Positions 1 through 5,891 of a stretch of DNA of 5,891 nt are shown piece by piece; the stretch's first letter is position 1, and every line of letters starts with the position of its first letter. The notes beneath the pieces were generated by a model. The model saw nothing but the letters and a program-made list of their open reading frames with translations, searched no databases and had not been told where the DNA came from. A program made the translations under genes and the position numbers. The stretch is from CAZLMF01 sp964560565 (GTDB taxonomy: Bacteria > Bacillota > Clostridia > Oscillospirales > Ruminococcaceae). The DNA is taken from positions 1 to 5,891 of the forward strand of contig CAZLMF010000095.1 in the NCBI GenBank assembly GCA_964560565.1. The letters run 5' to 3'.

Positions 1-2
1 AG

Positions 3-185
3 TTTCGCTCTGGTTATTCGCTTAGCACCAGCATTTTAAGCTCATACAAGGATATGTATATTGTCCGTGTTGTTGATATAAGCGAGCCAAATTTACAGAA
101 AGATTATATTGCAAAAATAAAGAAAACGGATTATCTCAAGAGTGAGATGAATTTTATTGCGACTTATGATGGCGCAATTTATTAA
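3..185 (+). CDS. 3' end of an unrecognised protein gene (partial)
   Basis: A reading frame is already open at the left edge and runs 60 codons to a TAA at 183-185; its start lies outside the window. The fragment is rich in Tyr, Ser, Lys and Ile and contains the stretch YIVRVVDISEP. It shows no hydrophobic segment long enough to be a membrane helix and no motif that I recognise. The other two forward frames are closed within the first 40 bases, so this is the only sensible forward reading. The next gene starts 22 nt downstream with no room for a separate promoter or terminator, so the two are probably in one operon. Function is unknown. The call as coding rests on the open frame and the tight spacing. 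Confidence 0.6.
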   Translation, partial: FRSGYSLSTSILSSYKDMYIVRVVDISEPNLQKDYIAKIKKTDYLKSEMNFIATYDGAIY

Positions 186-207
186 AATGGAAGTGTGAAA
201 AACTAAA

Positions 208-1797
208 ATGAAAAAAAGATTATTTTCTTGCCTATTGGCATTAACGCTGATGATGACAAGCGGCTGCAATACGGACATATCCGAGTCCTCCGAGCCTCAA
301 TCTAAAGAAAGTGAGCAAATATTTCAAAGTCAAGAGGAATCCAAACAGGAATCCTCTCAAATTGATATAATATCCTCATATCCCGACAAAACGCCTATTT
401 ATATGGCGATTTCGCAACGTCTTATATCCACACAATTTGAGCGAAATACTAATTATATTAATAAGCTTCTTGTAGAATCTGGCTCTGAATATATTCTTGT
501 ACCCGTCTCAATCCCTATGGATTATAAGGATTCCTCTAATTTTACCATTAAGTATGTTGAAGATATAAAGCAACGAATTAATAACGGTAGTAAGATTGAC
601 TTAATTTATGCAGATCATGGCTTTTATGGTGACGTAAAAAGTGCATATCAAATTTTCACTGAGGACAATATGCTTGAGCCTTTGACTGGGTATCTAACGG
701 GCGAAAAGGGGCAAGAGCTATATTCATCCTACCCTCAAAAGGTTTGGGACGCAATGAAGTTAAATGGTGAAGTCTATGCGATGGGCTTCGGGTTTTGCTT
801 TAATTACGGTTTTCAGCTGTATATGAATGAGAATCTGCTCGATAAATATAATGTTGACCCAAGCAGCCTTGCGGATAAGCAATTATGGGAAATGGCGGAT
901 GTCTTTAAGACTATTGCTGACGGCGAGCAAAACCAAGATTTAGTTTTGTATATGGGCGATACTGAGTACCCGTCATATGAGATCATTCCCGTATCTGCAG
1001 GCGTAGCAATAAAAAGAAGCGGCGGAAAGGCTTTCTTTATGCTTGATGACGAGGATTATATTAACCGTCTGAGAACCCTTAATCAAATCTCGCAACTAGG
1101 TAAGTTTTACCGAAGCAACACTGAAGCATTAAGCAACAGAAGCAGTGATGAACTGCTTGCGATAAGTATGGGTACTTACGGGTATGATGATTTTGTAAGT
1201 ATGTATTATAAGGATAAGGACGGCAATCCATTCCCCCTTGTTAAAATCGGCGGTATTAAGGGCAATGACATATGGACGACTAGTGCAGGAGTGGGTATAT
1301 CCGTTTCTTCTGAAAACAAAGACGGTGCTTTTGAAATCTTGGTTCAACTCAACACCAACCCTGATATTGCTAATGTAATTGCATACGGAATAGAGGGAGA
1401 GGACTATGAAGTCGTTGATGGCAAGGCGAATGTAATGGCAGACCTTTTGTCGACCTTTATTTCAAACCCGCTTATAACTTTACCGCAAGTTTACGATAAC
1501 GTTAATAAGGCTGATAGGGCTGCCGAAAAGGTAGAAAGCGCGGAGCCTGACTTATTTAGCGGATTTCGCTTTGACGCAACAGCGGTGAATGGAAAAGCCC
1601 TTGAAATTGATGAAATATTAGTCGACCTTGAGAAGATAATGACTGTTTCATCAAACGGAGAGCCTAACGACCCTATCCTTGACTTCGACGCATTCATAGC
1701 CGACCTTCGCACTAGATGCGAAGCTGCTGGGGTATACGACATCGTCGATGAAGCCAATCGCCAGATTGATGAGTGGGAAGGGAACGGGAATGAGTGA
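208..1797 (+). CDS. Extracellular solute-binding lipoprotein, family-1 type with DUF3502-like C-terminus
   Basis: 529 aa. Residues 1-20 form a lipoprotein signal peptide: MKKR, a hydrophobic core, then the lipobox TSGC with lipidation expected at Cys20. Residues 21-55 are a Ser/Glu/Gln-rich flexible tether, as is usual between a lipid anchor and a folded surface domain. The rest reads as a periplasmic-binding-protein fold. Residues around IDLIYADHG and the aromatic-rich NGEVYAMGFGFCFNYG segment fit the first lobe of family-1 solute-binding proteins. The end (about 449-529) starts with FSGFRFD, passes through a conserved-looking ...FIADLRTRCEAAGV... helix, and closes with RQIDEW. This matches the DUF3502 signature of LipO/YtcQ-like binding proteins (GFxFD ... 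AG ... QxDxW). In known relatives such proteins deliver oligosaccharides to LplB/LplC-type importers. None is present here; the next two genes encode an ABC-2 exporter-like pair instead, so the ligand and role are open. The start ATG has only a weak, distant GGAAG (189-193). Confidence 0.8.
   Translation: MKKRLFSCLLALTLMMTSGCNTDISESSEPQSKESEQIFQSQEESKQESSQIDIISSYPDKTPIYMAISQRLISTQFERNTNYINKLLVESGSEYILVPVSIPMDYKDSSNFTIKYVEDIKQRINNGSKIDLIYADHGFYGDVKSAYQIFTEDNMLEPLTGYLTGEKGQELYSSYPQKVWDAMKLNGEVYAMGFGFCFNYGFQLYMNENLLDKYNVDPSSLADKQLWEMADVFKTIADGEQNQDLVLYMGDTEYPSYEIIPVSAGVAIKRSGGKAFFMLDDEDYINRLRTLNQISQLGKFYRSNTEALSNRSSDELLAISMGTYGYDDFVSMYYKDKDGNPFPLVKIGGIKGNDIWTTSAGVGISVSSENKDGAFEILVQLNTNPDIANVIAYGIEGEDYEVVDGKANVMADLLSTFISNPLITLPQVYDNVNKADRAAEKVESAEPDLFSGFRFDATAVNGKALEIDEILVDLEKIMTVSSNGEPNDPILDFDAFIADLRTRCEAAGVYDIVDEANRQIDEWEGNGNE
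1777..1783 (+). promoter_or_regulatory. Ribosome binding site that sets the ABC ATPase start
   Basis: The purine run GAAGGGA lies inside the last codons of the lipoprotein gene, 6 nt before the ATG at 1790. It favours that ATG over the in-frame ATG at 1748. Initiation at 1748 would add 14 residues that do not resemble the N-terminus of an ABC ATPase and would lengthen the overlap with the upstream gene to 50 nt. Confidence 0.7.
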
Positions 1798-2536
1798 TAC
1801 CGCGCCGAAGCTTACCATATCGGGAATCAGTAAGCACTACGGCGAAAAATGCGCCTTAAACTCCTTTGAGGCTGAGCTAACGCCTGGCATATACGGACTG
1901 CTCGGTCCAAACGGCGCAGGAAAGTCAACGCTAATGAACATAATTGTTGGCAATCTGGCGCCGGATAAAGACGGAGGGTATATAGAATACAACAAATCGC
2001 TGGTTCAAAATCTGGACTGGCGTTATCGTGCTGTTCTGGGCTTTATGCCCCAGCAACAGGGGCTGTACGACAGCTTCACTGCGCGCCGCTTTTTAAGCTA
2101 TATAGCTGCTCTTAAAGGCATTAGCCGTGATAAGGCTATACGGCAGATTGAGCGAGTGCTTGCTAAGGTTAACCTTAGTGATGTGGGAAACAAAAGACTT
2201 GGCGGCTTTTCAGGCGGAATGAAGCAGCGCATATTGATTGCGCAAGCTATGCTTGGCAACCCGAAAATACTTATACTTGACGAGCCTACCGCAGGGCTTG
2301 ACCCTAAGGAGCGTGTGCGTATCCGTGAGCTTATCCACAACTTAGCAGAGAATAAAATCGTAATTGTATCCACGCATATTGTGTCGGATATTGAAACTAT
2401 TGCGAAGGAAATCCTACTGTTAAAGAAGGGGGATTTGATAGCTAAGGGCAGTGTGGAGGAGCTTGCTAAAATACTTGATGATTCAGTAGCTCCCACCCTC
2501 GAAAACGTATATATGAAGTACTTTGGTGATGAGTGA
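1790..2536 (+). CDS. ABC transporter ATP-binding protein (ABC-2 exporter type)
   Basis: 248 aa from the ATG at 1790, the normal size of a stand-alone nucleotide-binding subunit. All catalytic motifs are intact: Walker A GPNGAGKST (39-47), Q-loop glutamine in FMPQ (88), signature SGGMKQR (141-147), Walker B ILILDEP (160-166) with catalytic Glu165, D-loop AGLD, and the H-loop histidine in STH (196). It should therefore bind and hydrolyse ATP as a dimer at the cytoplasmic face. The GPNGAGKST...MPQQ...SGGMKQR...TAGLDP pattern places it with the CcmA/NatA/YxlF-like ATPases that drive ABC-2 permeases, rather than with the MsmX/UgpC-type ATPases that energise sugar importers; it has no long C-terminal regulatory domain of the MsmX kind. 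The gene overlaps the lipoprotein gene by 8 nt and the permease gene by 1 nt, so balanced, coupled synthesis of the three proteins is expected. The substrate cannot be inferred from the ATPase. Confidence 0.95.
   Translation: MSDTAPKLTISGISKHYGEKCALNSFEAELTPGIYGLLGPNGAGKSTLMNIIVGNLAPDKDGGYIEYNKSLVQNLDWRYRAVLGFMPQQQGLYDSFTARRFLSYIAALKGISRDKAIRQIERVLAKVNLSDVGNKRLGGFSGGMKQRILIAQAMLGNPKILILDEPTAGLDPKERVRIRELIHNLAENKIVIVSTHIVSDIETIAKEILLLKKGDLIAKGSVEELAKILDDSVAPTLENVYMKYFGDE
2525..2529 (+). promoter_or_regulatory. Ribosome binding site for the fused permease
   Basis: GGTGA sits 6 nt before the ATG at 2536, at a normal spacing. The ATG shares its A with the TGA stop of the ATPase gene (TGATG). A GTG at 2533 is also in frame and would add one methionine, but the spacing and stop-start overlap make 2536 the more natural start. 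Confidence 0.5.
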
Positions 2537-4905
2537 TGAGGCTTACATGGTGCGAATTTATAAAGATTGCAAGCAAGCGTTGGATTGTTGCAACGCTTGT
2601 ACTTTTATGCGGTCTGACTGTATTTCTAAGCTACCGTATCAGTTTGGATTCAAGCAAAGACTTTTCAGTCCCCTATTCAAGCTATTCAAAGCTTATGGAG
2701 GACATCAGCAATATGCCCGATGAAGAAAAGTATGCATACTTACAGGATAAGGCAATAGAATACGGCGTCTACAACTATATTGAATGGGGCATTAATGTAG
2801 ATTTAGTTGAGACTTTCGGAGAGAAAGCCTATTTATATGTCAAGTTGCATTTCCTAAACGGCGCAGAACCTGTGTACACCGACTATCTTTACTTTGAACA
2901 GCTTCTATACAAAAAAGCTCGAGACGATGTGGGACGTGTAGTAAATTATCCGCAGTTTTTAAGCGACATTGACAGCCATGCCGAGCAGATGCTGTCTGTT
3001 TCCTTCTTTGCAAAGCCCGGCACATTTGCATACCGAAATATTCAGAAAACCCCCGATGCCTACGCACATCTAAAGGGTACGAGCTTAAGTTTTTATCCCT
3101 CTGAGGGGGTGCTGTTGGCAACGAATAGCGGTGTTATCGACCTTTTCTGTGTGCTGATGATTTTAATCCTTTGTACGGTATTGGTTTTGCAGGAGAAAGA
3201 AAAAGGACTACTCTCCCTAGTACGCCCGACTAAGAACGGCAGAGGGATATTGCTTGGCGCAAAGGTAGCGGCAGTATTCCTGTGGACAGCGATTATTACT
3301 GCCCTACTGTGCATATCTAATATTATCGCAGGTGCGGCTATATACGGACTTGGCGACCTAAGCAGGTTAATTCAATCAGTGGAGGGCTTTACGGGCAGTG
3401 TGCTAAAAATTAGTGTGCTTGAATACTTGGTGCTGTTTGTGATAAGCAAGGTTATGTCACAGCTTGTATTAGCGGCAGTTATCCTATTGTTTAGCGTTAT
3501 TGCTCGCAATATAATATTTGTTTACGGCGCAATAATAGCGCTGGGTGGCATTGAGCTTGCACTGTATGCAAGCATATCGCCGACTTCAGTTTTTAGCCCC
3601 TTAAAGTACTGGAACTTAGTGTCGCTCACGCAAACAAATGGCTTGTACAGAGAGTATTTGAACATCAACCTTTTCGGCTACCCAATAAATCTAGCTTTCA
3701 GTAGCTTAGTGGTAGCGTTGATACTTTTAGTCTTCTTTTGCACAGCGTCAATATGGATTTTCAGCAAACAGCGAAACCTTATTTGGTCATCAGGCAAGAT
3801 AAGTGCTGTTATCGGCAGGATTAACCCCTTTGGGCGCAAAATCTCCGTTAGTCTAATGTATCACGAAGCCTACAAGATTTTCATCACTCATAAGGCGTTG
3901 TTAGTCCTTTGTCTGCTTGCTCTTTTTCAGTGGTATAGCTACCATGATGTCACTGCACCCTATGATTCAAACGACCAGCATTACAAGGCTTATGTCACGC
4001 AAATGGAAGGTCCTGTTACAGCAAAAACCTTGGATGCTATTAGCTTAGAAAGTGATAGGTATAACGAAATATTTAGGAAGCAAAGTGAGCTTGCAGGGCA
4101 ATATAAAAGCGGCGAAATCGAGGAACGTGCTTTTTATGCCATGCAGCAACCTATTCAAAGTGAGCTTGCTTCATACAACGCATTTACTCGCATTAAACAA
4201 CAGGTGCAGTACATTAAGCAACTCATAGAAACTAACGATATTCGAGGCTGGATTGTCTATGACACAGGCTATAAAAAGCTGTTTGCCGCAAATGGCGATT
4301 ATAACAGAGATTTGGGACAGGGCATAATTCTTGCACTTATTTTAACCATCTGTATTGCACCCGTTTTTGCGTCGGAATACACTAAAGGAACGATTAATCT
4401 AATCTCCCCCACTCTTTTTGGCAGGAGGGAGACTATGTTCTACCGTGGTGTTTTGTGTGTACTCATTGCTATAACAGCGGCGTGTGCGGTATTTTTGCCA
4501 AACCTTATCACTACTCTAAGACTATACGGAACATCAGGGTTATCTGCACCTTTGCAGAGCATTCAAGAGCTTTCGGATTTCCCATTGCATCTTTCCATCG
4601 GGGGATATTTGGCGCTGCTGTATGTAATCCGTTTACTTGCCTCTATTGCAATAACCTTTGCTATGCTTGGACTCTCCGTATTATGCCGCAATGTGGTTGC
4701 GGCAATGGCAGCAGGGCTTGTGATATTTGTGCTCCCTTGCGCAGTTAGCCTGCTTGGTGGGCGTTTCATGGACACATGGCTGTTTAATCCCTTTTTAAGC
4801 GGTAATGGCATTCGAAGTGGAGTTGGGCTTATTAATGTAATTGTGATGATAATTGCAGCGGTACTCTTATATATCCTTGGCAGGAAGAGGTTTTGCAAGG
4901 GGTAA
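2536..4905 (+). CDS. Double-length ABC-2 type permease (two tandem permease halves in one chain)
   Basis: 789 aa, about twice a usual ABC-2 permease. Each half has a short cytoplasmic lead-in (ExxKI at 7-11 and 444-448), one membrane helix (about 17-33 and 453-467), a large hydrophilic extracytoplasmic domain (about 34-198 and 469-590), then about five more helices (first half near 199-218, 240-268, 295-322, 326-346, 387-409; second half near 595-612, 637-657, 690-713, 719-741, 764-781). After the second helix of each half comes the same loop motif, ExxKGxxxL..PT..GR, at 220-236 and 614-630. SVxxRN recurs at 320-325 and 714-719. Both motifs repeat at an offset of exactly 394 residues, so the two halves align. 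The second external domain has a Glu/Gln/Lys-rich helical stretch (about 505-565). One chain could supply both transmembrane halves to an ATPase dimer. It overlaps the ATPase stop by 1 nt. Substrate is unknown; the fold suggests export, or membrane extraction, of a hydrophobic or peptidic compound. Confidence 0.9.
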   Translation: MRLTWCEFIKIASKRWIVATLVLLCGLTVFLSYRISLDSSKDFSVPYSSYSKLMEDISNMPDEEKYAYLQDKAIEYGVYNYIEWGINVDLVETFGEKAYLYVKLHFLNGAEPVYTDYLYFEQLLYKKARDDVGRVVNYPQFLSDIDSHAEQMLSVSFFAKPGTFAYRNIQKTPDAYAHLKGTSLSFYPSEGVLLATNSGVIDLFCVLMILILCTVLVLQEKEKGLLSLVRPTKNGRGILLGAKVAAVFLWTAIITALLCISNIIAGAAIYGLGDLSRLIQSVEGFTGSVLKISVLEYLVLFVISKVMSQLVLAAVILLFSVIARNIIFVYGAIIALGGIELALYASISPTSVFSPLKYWNLVSLTQTNGLYREYLNINLFGYPINLAFSSLVVALILLVFFCTASIWIFSKQRNLIWSSGKISAVIGRINPFGRKISVSLMYHEAYKIFITHKALLVLCLLALFQWYSYHDVTAPYDSNDQHYKAYVTQMEGPVTAKTLDAISLESDRYNEIFRKQSELAGQYKSGEIEERAFYAMQQPIQSELASYNAFTRIKQQVQYIKQLIETNDIRGWIVYDTGYKKLFAANGDYNRDLGQGIILALILTICIAPVFASEYTKGTINLISPTLFGRRETMFYRGVLCVLIAITAACAVFLPNLITTLRLYGTSGLSAPLQSIQELSDFPLHLSIGGYLALLYVIRLLASIAITFAMLGLSVLCRNVVAAMAAGLVIFVLPCAVSLLGGRFMDTWLFNPFLSGNGIRSGVGLINVIVMIIAAVLLYILGRKRFCKG

Positions 4906-4920
4906 AGTATACTGTTTTAA

Positions 4921-5325
4921 GTCAATGTCACGCTTCCGCTATTTCTCACAGGCAGCATAGACGCTAATACAGGCGAAAGCAGCTTTGACAGCTTTGAGAT
5001 AATGAATCAATCCGATTGTACTGTTTATCTAATGTTCACGCTGACCGCAGATGATGATAATCCTGTTAAGGTTGTGGCGCATGATAGTGTATCCAACTGG
5101 TCGGCACTGAGCGCTTCCGATACCATGAGCAACATCGCATTCGAAGTGCGCAGCTCATCGGGCGCAGCTGCCTGGTGTCCCCCGGAGGGGCAGGAGCCTA
5201 CTGAAAGCTTTTCACTTGCGCAGGGTGCAGTAGATACTTATGAGTTGCAAGCTAAGCATGGACTTGCCTGGGCAAGCTCATTGGAGCTTGAGTATGTGCT
5301 GATGGTGAGGGTTAAGGGGGAGTAA
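4921..5325 (+). pseudogene. 5'-truncated remnant of a surface-protein-like domain
   Basis: From a TAA at 4918-4920 the frame stays open for 134 codons, to the TAA at 5323-5325. No ATG, GTG or TTG occurs before the ATG at 5002, yet the protein-like character begins at once: VNVTLPLFLTGSID at 4921 on, then SFEIMNQSDCTVYLMF. This layout (beta-rich VTxPxxxxxxxD followed by xxIxNxS and a closing LxYVLMVRV strand) is typical of repeated beta-sandwich domains of secreted Clostridia surface proteins, including TasA/camelysin-like ones; that link is by pattern only. An ORF of 107 aa could start at 5002, but it would cut the domain in its second strand, would have no signal peptide and has no clear ribosome binding site. 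I therefore read it as the C-terminal end of a gene whose 5' part was deleted, with the breakpoint in or near 4906-4920. Confidence 0.6.
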
Positions 5326-5415
5326 TTTTACCCATAAACTAACAGATAAATTTGTGCAAAAGGTAGAACTTAGAAAATGTGGCTGGCGGAACGTAACAAA
5401 ATCAAGTTTTAAATG

Positions 5416-5460
5416 GTTATATAATATAGAGGAAGTTATAAACTCGAAATGTTATATAAT
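5416..5460. repeat. 10-bp direct repeat GTTATATAAT, 35-bp period
   Basis: GTTATATAAT occurs at 5416-5425 and again at 5451-5460, each carrying a TATAAT. The flanks are similar too (AATG-G before the first copy, AAATG before the second). It could be a duplicated -10 region or paired operator sites. In AT-rich DNA some of this may be chance. Confidence 0.45.
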
Positions 5461-5548
5461 TAAATATTATTTTGTTATCTATGAATTTATGTGACACAAC
5501 AAATCAAATAACAAATGATAGCAAAGAGCGAGGTATCATATAACATTT
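5447..5548. repeat. 11-bp perfect inverted repeat, AAATGTTATAT / ATATAACATTT
   Basis: The left arm is at 5447-5457 and the right arm at 5538-5548, with 80 bp between them. The left arm includes most of the second direct-repeat copy, so a related element appears three times (5412-5422 imperfect, 5447-5457, and 5538-5548 inverted). The distance is long for a simple RNA hairpin; dispersed binding sites for one regulator would fit better. No regulator gene is in the window to support this. Confidence 0.4.
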
Positions 5549-5551
5549 GTT
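5510..5551 (+). other. Possible stem-loop in the leader of the downstream genes
   Basis: AACAAATGATA (5510-5520) can pair with TATCAT (5534-5539) plus TTGTT (5547-5551), leaving a 13-nt loop and a bulge of about 7 nt on the right side. An alternative pairing is AACAAATG with CATTTGTT (5544-5551). No T run follows, so it is not a simple terminator. It is AT-rich and weak, and may be only part of the repeat cluster. Confidence 0.25.
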
Positions 5552-5581
5552 TATAAGCCCTGTGTAATTTGCTGTGAAAAG

Positions 5582-5588
5582 AAAGGTG
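5582..5588 (+). promoter_or_regulatory. Ribosome binding site of the interrupted small gene
   Basis: AAAGGTG, one mismatch from AAAGGAG, lies 7 nt before the ATG at 5596. Its quality shows that 5596 was the real start of the small gene even though codon 3 is now a stop. Confidence 0.65.
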
Positions 5589-5595
5589 TGATTTT

Positions 5596-5805
5596 ATGAA
5601 ATAATGGGCGCAATATCTTCTGCTTATTGTCGTTATAGTAAGCTTGATTTTAAATTTTGTGCTATTGAATCAGGTGGACGATTTGCGCACGACTATTGAA
5701 CTTGTTGATTCACGGGCGTTTTCGACCAAATCCAATACACATCGAATCATGAGTAAGTTGGATGAAATCTATAAGCTTCTTTCAGAGGATGAAGTTGATG
5801 AATAA
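5596..5805 (+). pseudogene. Small single-pass membrane protein interrupted by a stop at codon 3
   Basis: Reading from the ATG gives Met-Lys, then TAA (5602-5604), then 66 codons of protein-like sequence to the stop at 5803-5805. The continuation starts WAQYLLLIVVIVSLI, a single membrane helix at about residues 7-24, followed by a charged, heptad-like helical tail (VDDLRTTIELVD ... MSKLDEIYKLL). With Lys at the N-terminus the tail would face outside. A change of TAA to AAA would restore a natural MKKWAQ start, so one A-to-T substitution explains the break; a sequencing error is equally possible. No good replacement start follows: the first in-frame TTG (5644) falls inside the helix, and the ATG at 5604 is in another frame that closes after 31 codons. 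The next lipoprotein follows 15 nt later, so the two were probably co-transcribed. The family is not recognised. Confidence 0.65.
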
Positions 5806-5807
5806 TT

Positions 5808-5814
5808 AAGGAGG
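5808..5814 (+). promoter_or_regulatory. Strong ribosome binding site of the second lipoprotein
   Basis: AAGGAGG, a near-perfect match to the 16S anti-Shine-Dalgarno sequence, sits 6 nt before the ATG at 5821. It is the strongest ribosome binding site in the window. Confidence 0.85.
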
Positions 5815-5820
5815 AAGTTT

Positions 5821-5891
5821 ATGAAAAAACTTGCAATGCTTATTTTACTATGCGCTTTGCTCGGCGGATGCGCTGAGCAATTCCAAGGCGA
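5821..5891 (+). CDS. N-terminus of a second lipoprotein (partial, runs off the window)
   Basis: Only 23 codons are visible. They form a classic lipoprotein signal peptide: MKK, a short hydrophobic core (LAMLILLCALL), and the lipobox LGGC with Cys17 as the lipidation site, followed by AEQFQG. The product should be exported and anchored in the outer leaflet of the cytoplasmic membrane. The mature part is outside the window, so no function can be given. It follows the interrupted small membrane protein gene by 15 nt. Confidence 0.8.
   Translation, partial: MKKLAMLILLCALLGGCAEQFQG

Larger units (their letters stand above)
5326..5595. other. AT-rich intergenic region, probable promoter and regulatory region for the downstream genes
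   Basis: 270 nt without a credible gene. It contains two TATAAT boxes (5420-5425 and 5455-5460), but neither has a convincing TTGACA-like box 16-18 nt upstream or an extended -10 TG. It also contains the repeats listed separately. No hairpin followed by a T run was found after 5325, so no terminator can be placed for the upstream cluster. Because the genes at 5596 and 5821 need a promoter and the preceding gene is a remnant, the promoter is inferred to be here; its exact place is not resolved. Confidence 0.4.

Noticed and set aside
109..136. TTGCAA, 16 nt, TTATCT as a promoter for the solute-binding lipoprotein.
   Set aside because: Poor -10 match and located inside the upstream reading frame; no other support.
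1748..1789. The ATG at 1748 as start of the ABC ATPase.
   Set aside because: It lacks a ribosome binding site at proper spacing, adds residues not expected in the family, and would lengthen the overlap; the ATG at 1790 has a GAAGGGA 6 nt upstream.
4563..4898. Long reverse-strand open frames opposite the permease, ATPase and lipoprotein genes.
   Set aside because: They mirror strongly supported forward genes, have no ribosome binding sites, and their translations show no domain-like character.
5170..5195. CCCC/GGGG stem-loop near 5177-5189 within the remnant, as a terminator.
   Set aside because: No T tract after it, and it sits within the coding-like frame well before the stop.
5263..5290. 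Two overlapping perfect hairpins: CTTGCC/GGCAAG (5263-5276) and CAAGCTC/GAGCTTG (5273-5290).
   Set aside because: They are mutually exclusive and resemble an attenuator, but they lie inside the remnant reading frame, no T run follows, and the first has almost no loop. Likely chance or codon-driven.
5481..5543. 20-codon ORF (MNLCDTTNQ...) and an 11-codon ORF at 5377-5412 as leader peptides.
   Set aside because: No good ribosome binding site at normal spacing for either, and no telling composition such as a codon run.
5602..5604. Reassigned or read-through TAA codon in the small membrane protein.
   Set aside because: TAA ends several other genes in this window (for example at 4903 and 5803), and no recoding structure is visible, so a mutation or sequence error is simpler.

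Overview
The window looks like part of a Gram-positive, Clostridia-type (Bacillota) genome. The grounds are moderate-to-low GC by eye, purine-rich Shine-Dalgarno sequences (a near-perfect AAGGAGG before the last gene), lipoprotein signal peptides with short lipoboxes, and protein families typical of that group. No taxonomic marker gene is present, so the assignment is soft. Every gene I can support lies on the + strand.

Region 1 (about 1-4905) is a compact gene cluster. The 3' end of an unrecognised gene (3-185) is followed after 22 nt by a 529-aa lipoprotein (208-1797). That lipoprotein resembles family-1 extracellular solute-binding proteins and has a DUF3502/LipO-like C-terminus. Its stop overlaps the start of an ABC ATPase (1790-2536) by 8 nt. 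The ATPase stop in turn overlaps the start of a 789-aa membrane protein (2536-4905) by 1 nt in a TGATG junction. The ATPase is of the ABC-2 exporter type, and the membrane protein is two ABC-2 permease halves fused in tandem. The three overlapping genes are very likely co-transcribed and translationally coupled. The likely product is a transporter with two copies of the ATPase, one double-length permease and one surface-anchored binding lipoprotein. A binding lipoprotein of the sugar-importer kind wired to an exporter-type transporter is the most unusual aspect of the window. The substrate and even the direction of transport cannot be read from the sequence.

Region 2 (4906-5595) holds no intact gene. 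It begins with a 5'-truncated remnant of a surface-protein-like beta-sandwich domain (4921-5325), which starts 15 nt after the permease stop. An AT-rich intergenic stretch follows (5326-5595) with two TATAAT boxes, a 10-bp direct repeat and an 11-bp inverted repeat. This stretch is the only obvious place for a promoter serving region 3.

Region 3 (5596-5891) is the start of a second gene set. A small single-pass membrane protein has a good ribosome binding site but a TAA stop at codon 3, so it appears to be knocked out by a single base change (or is a sequence error). A second lipoprotein begins 15 nt after its stop behind a strong ribosome binding site and runs off the window.
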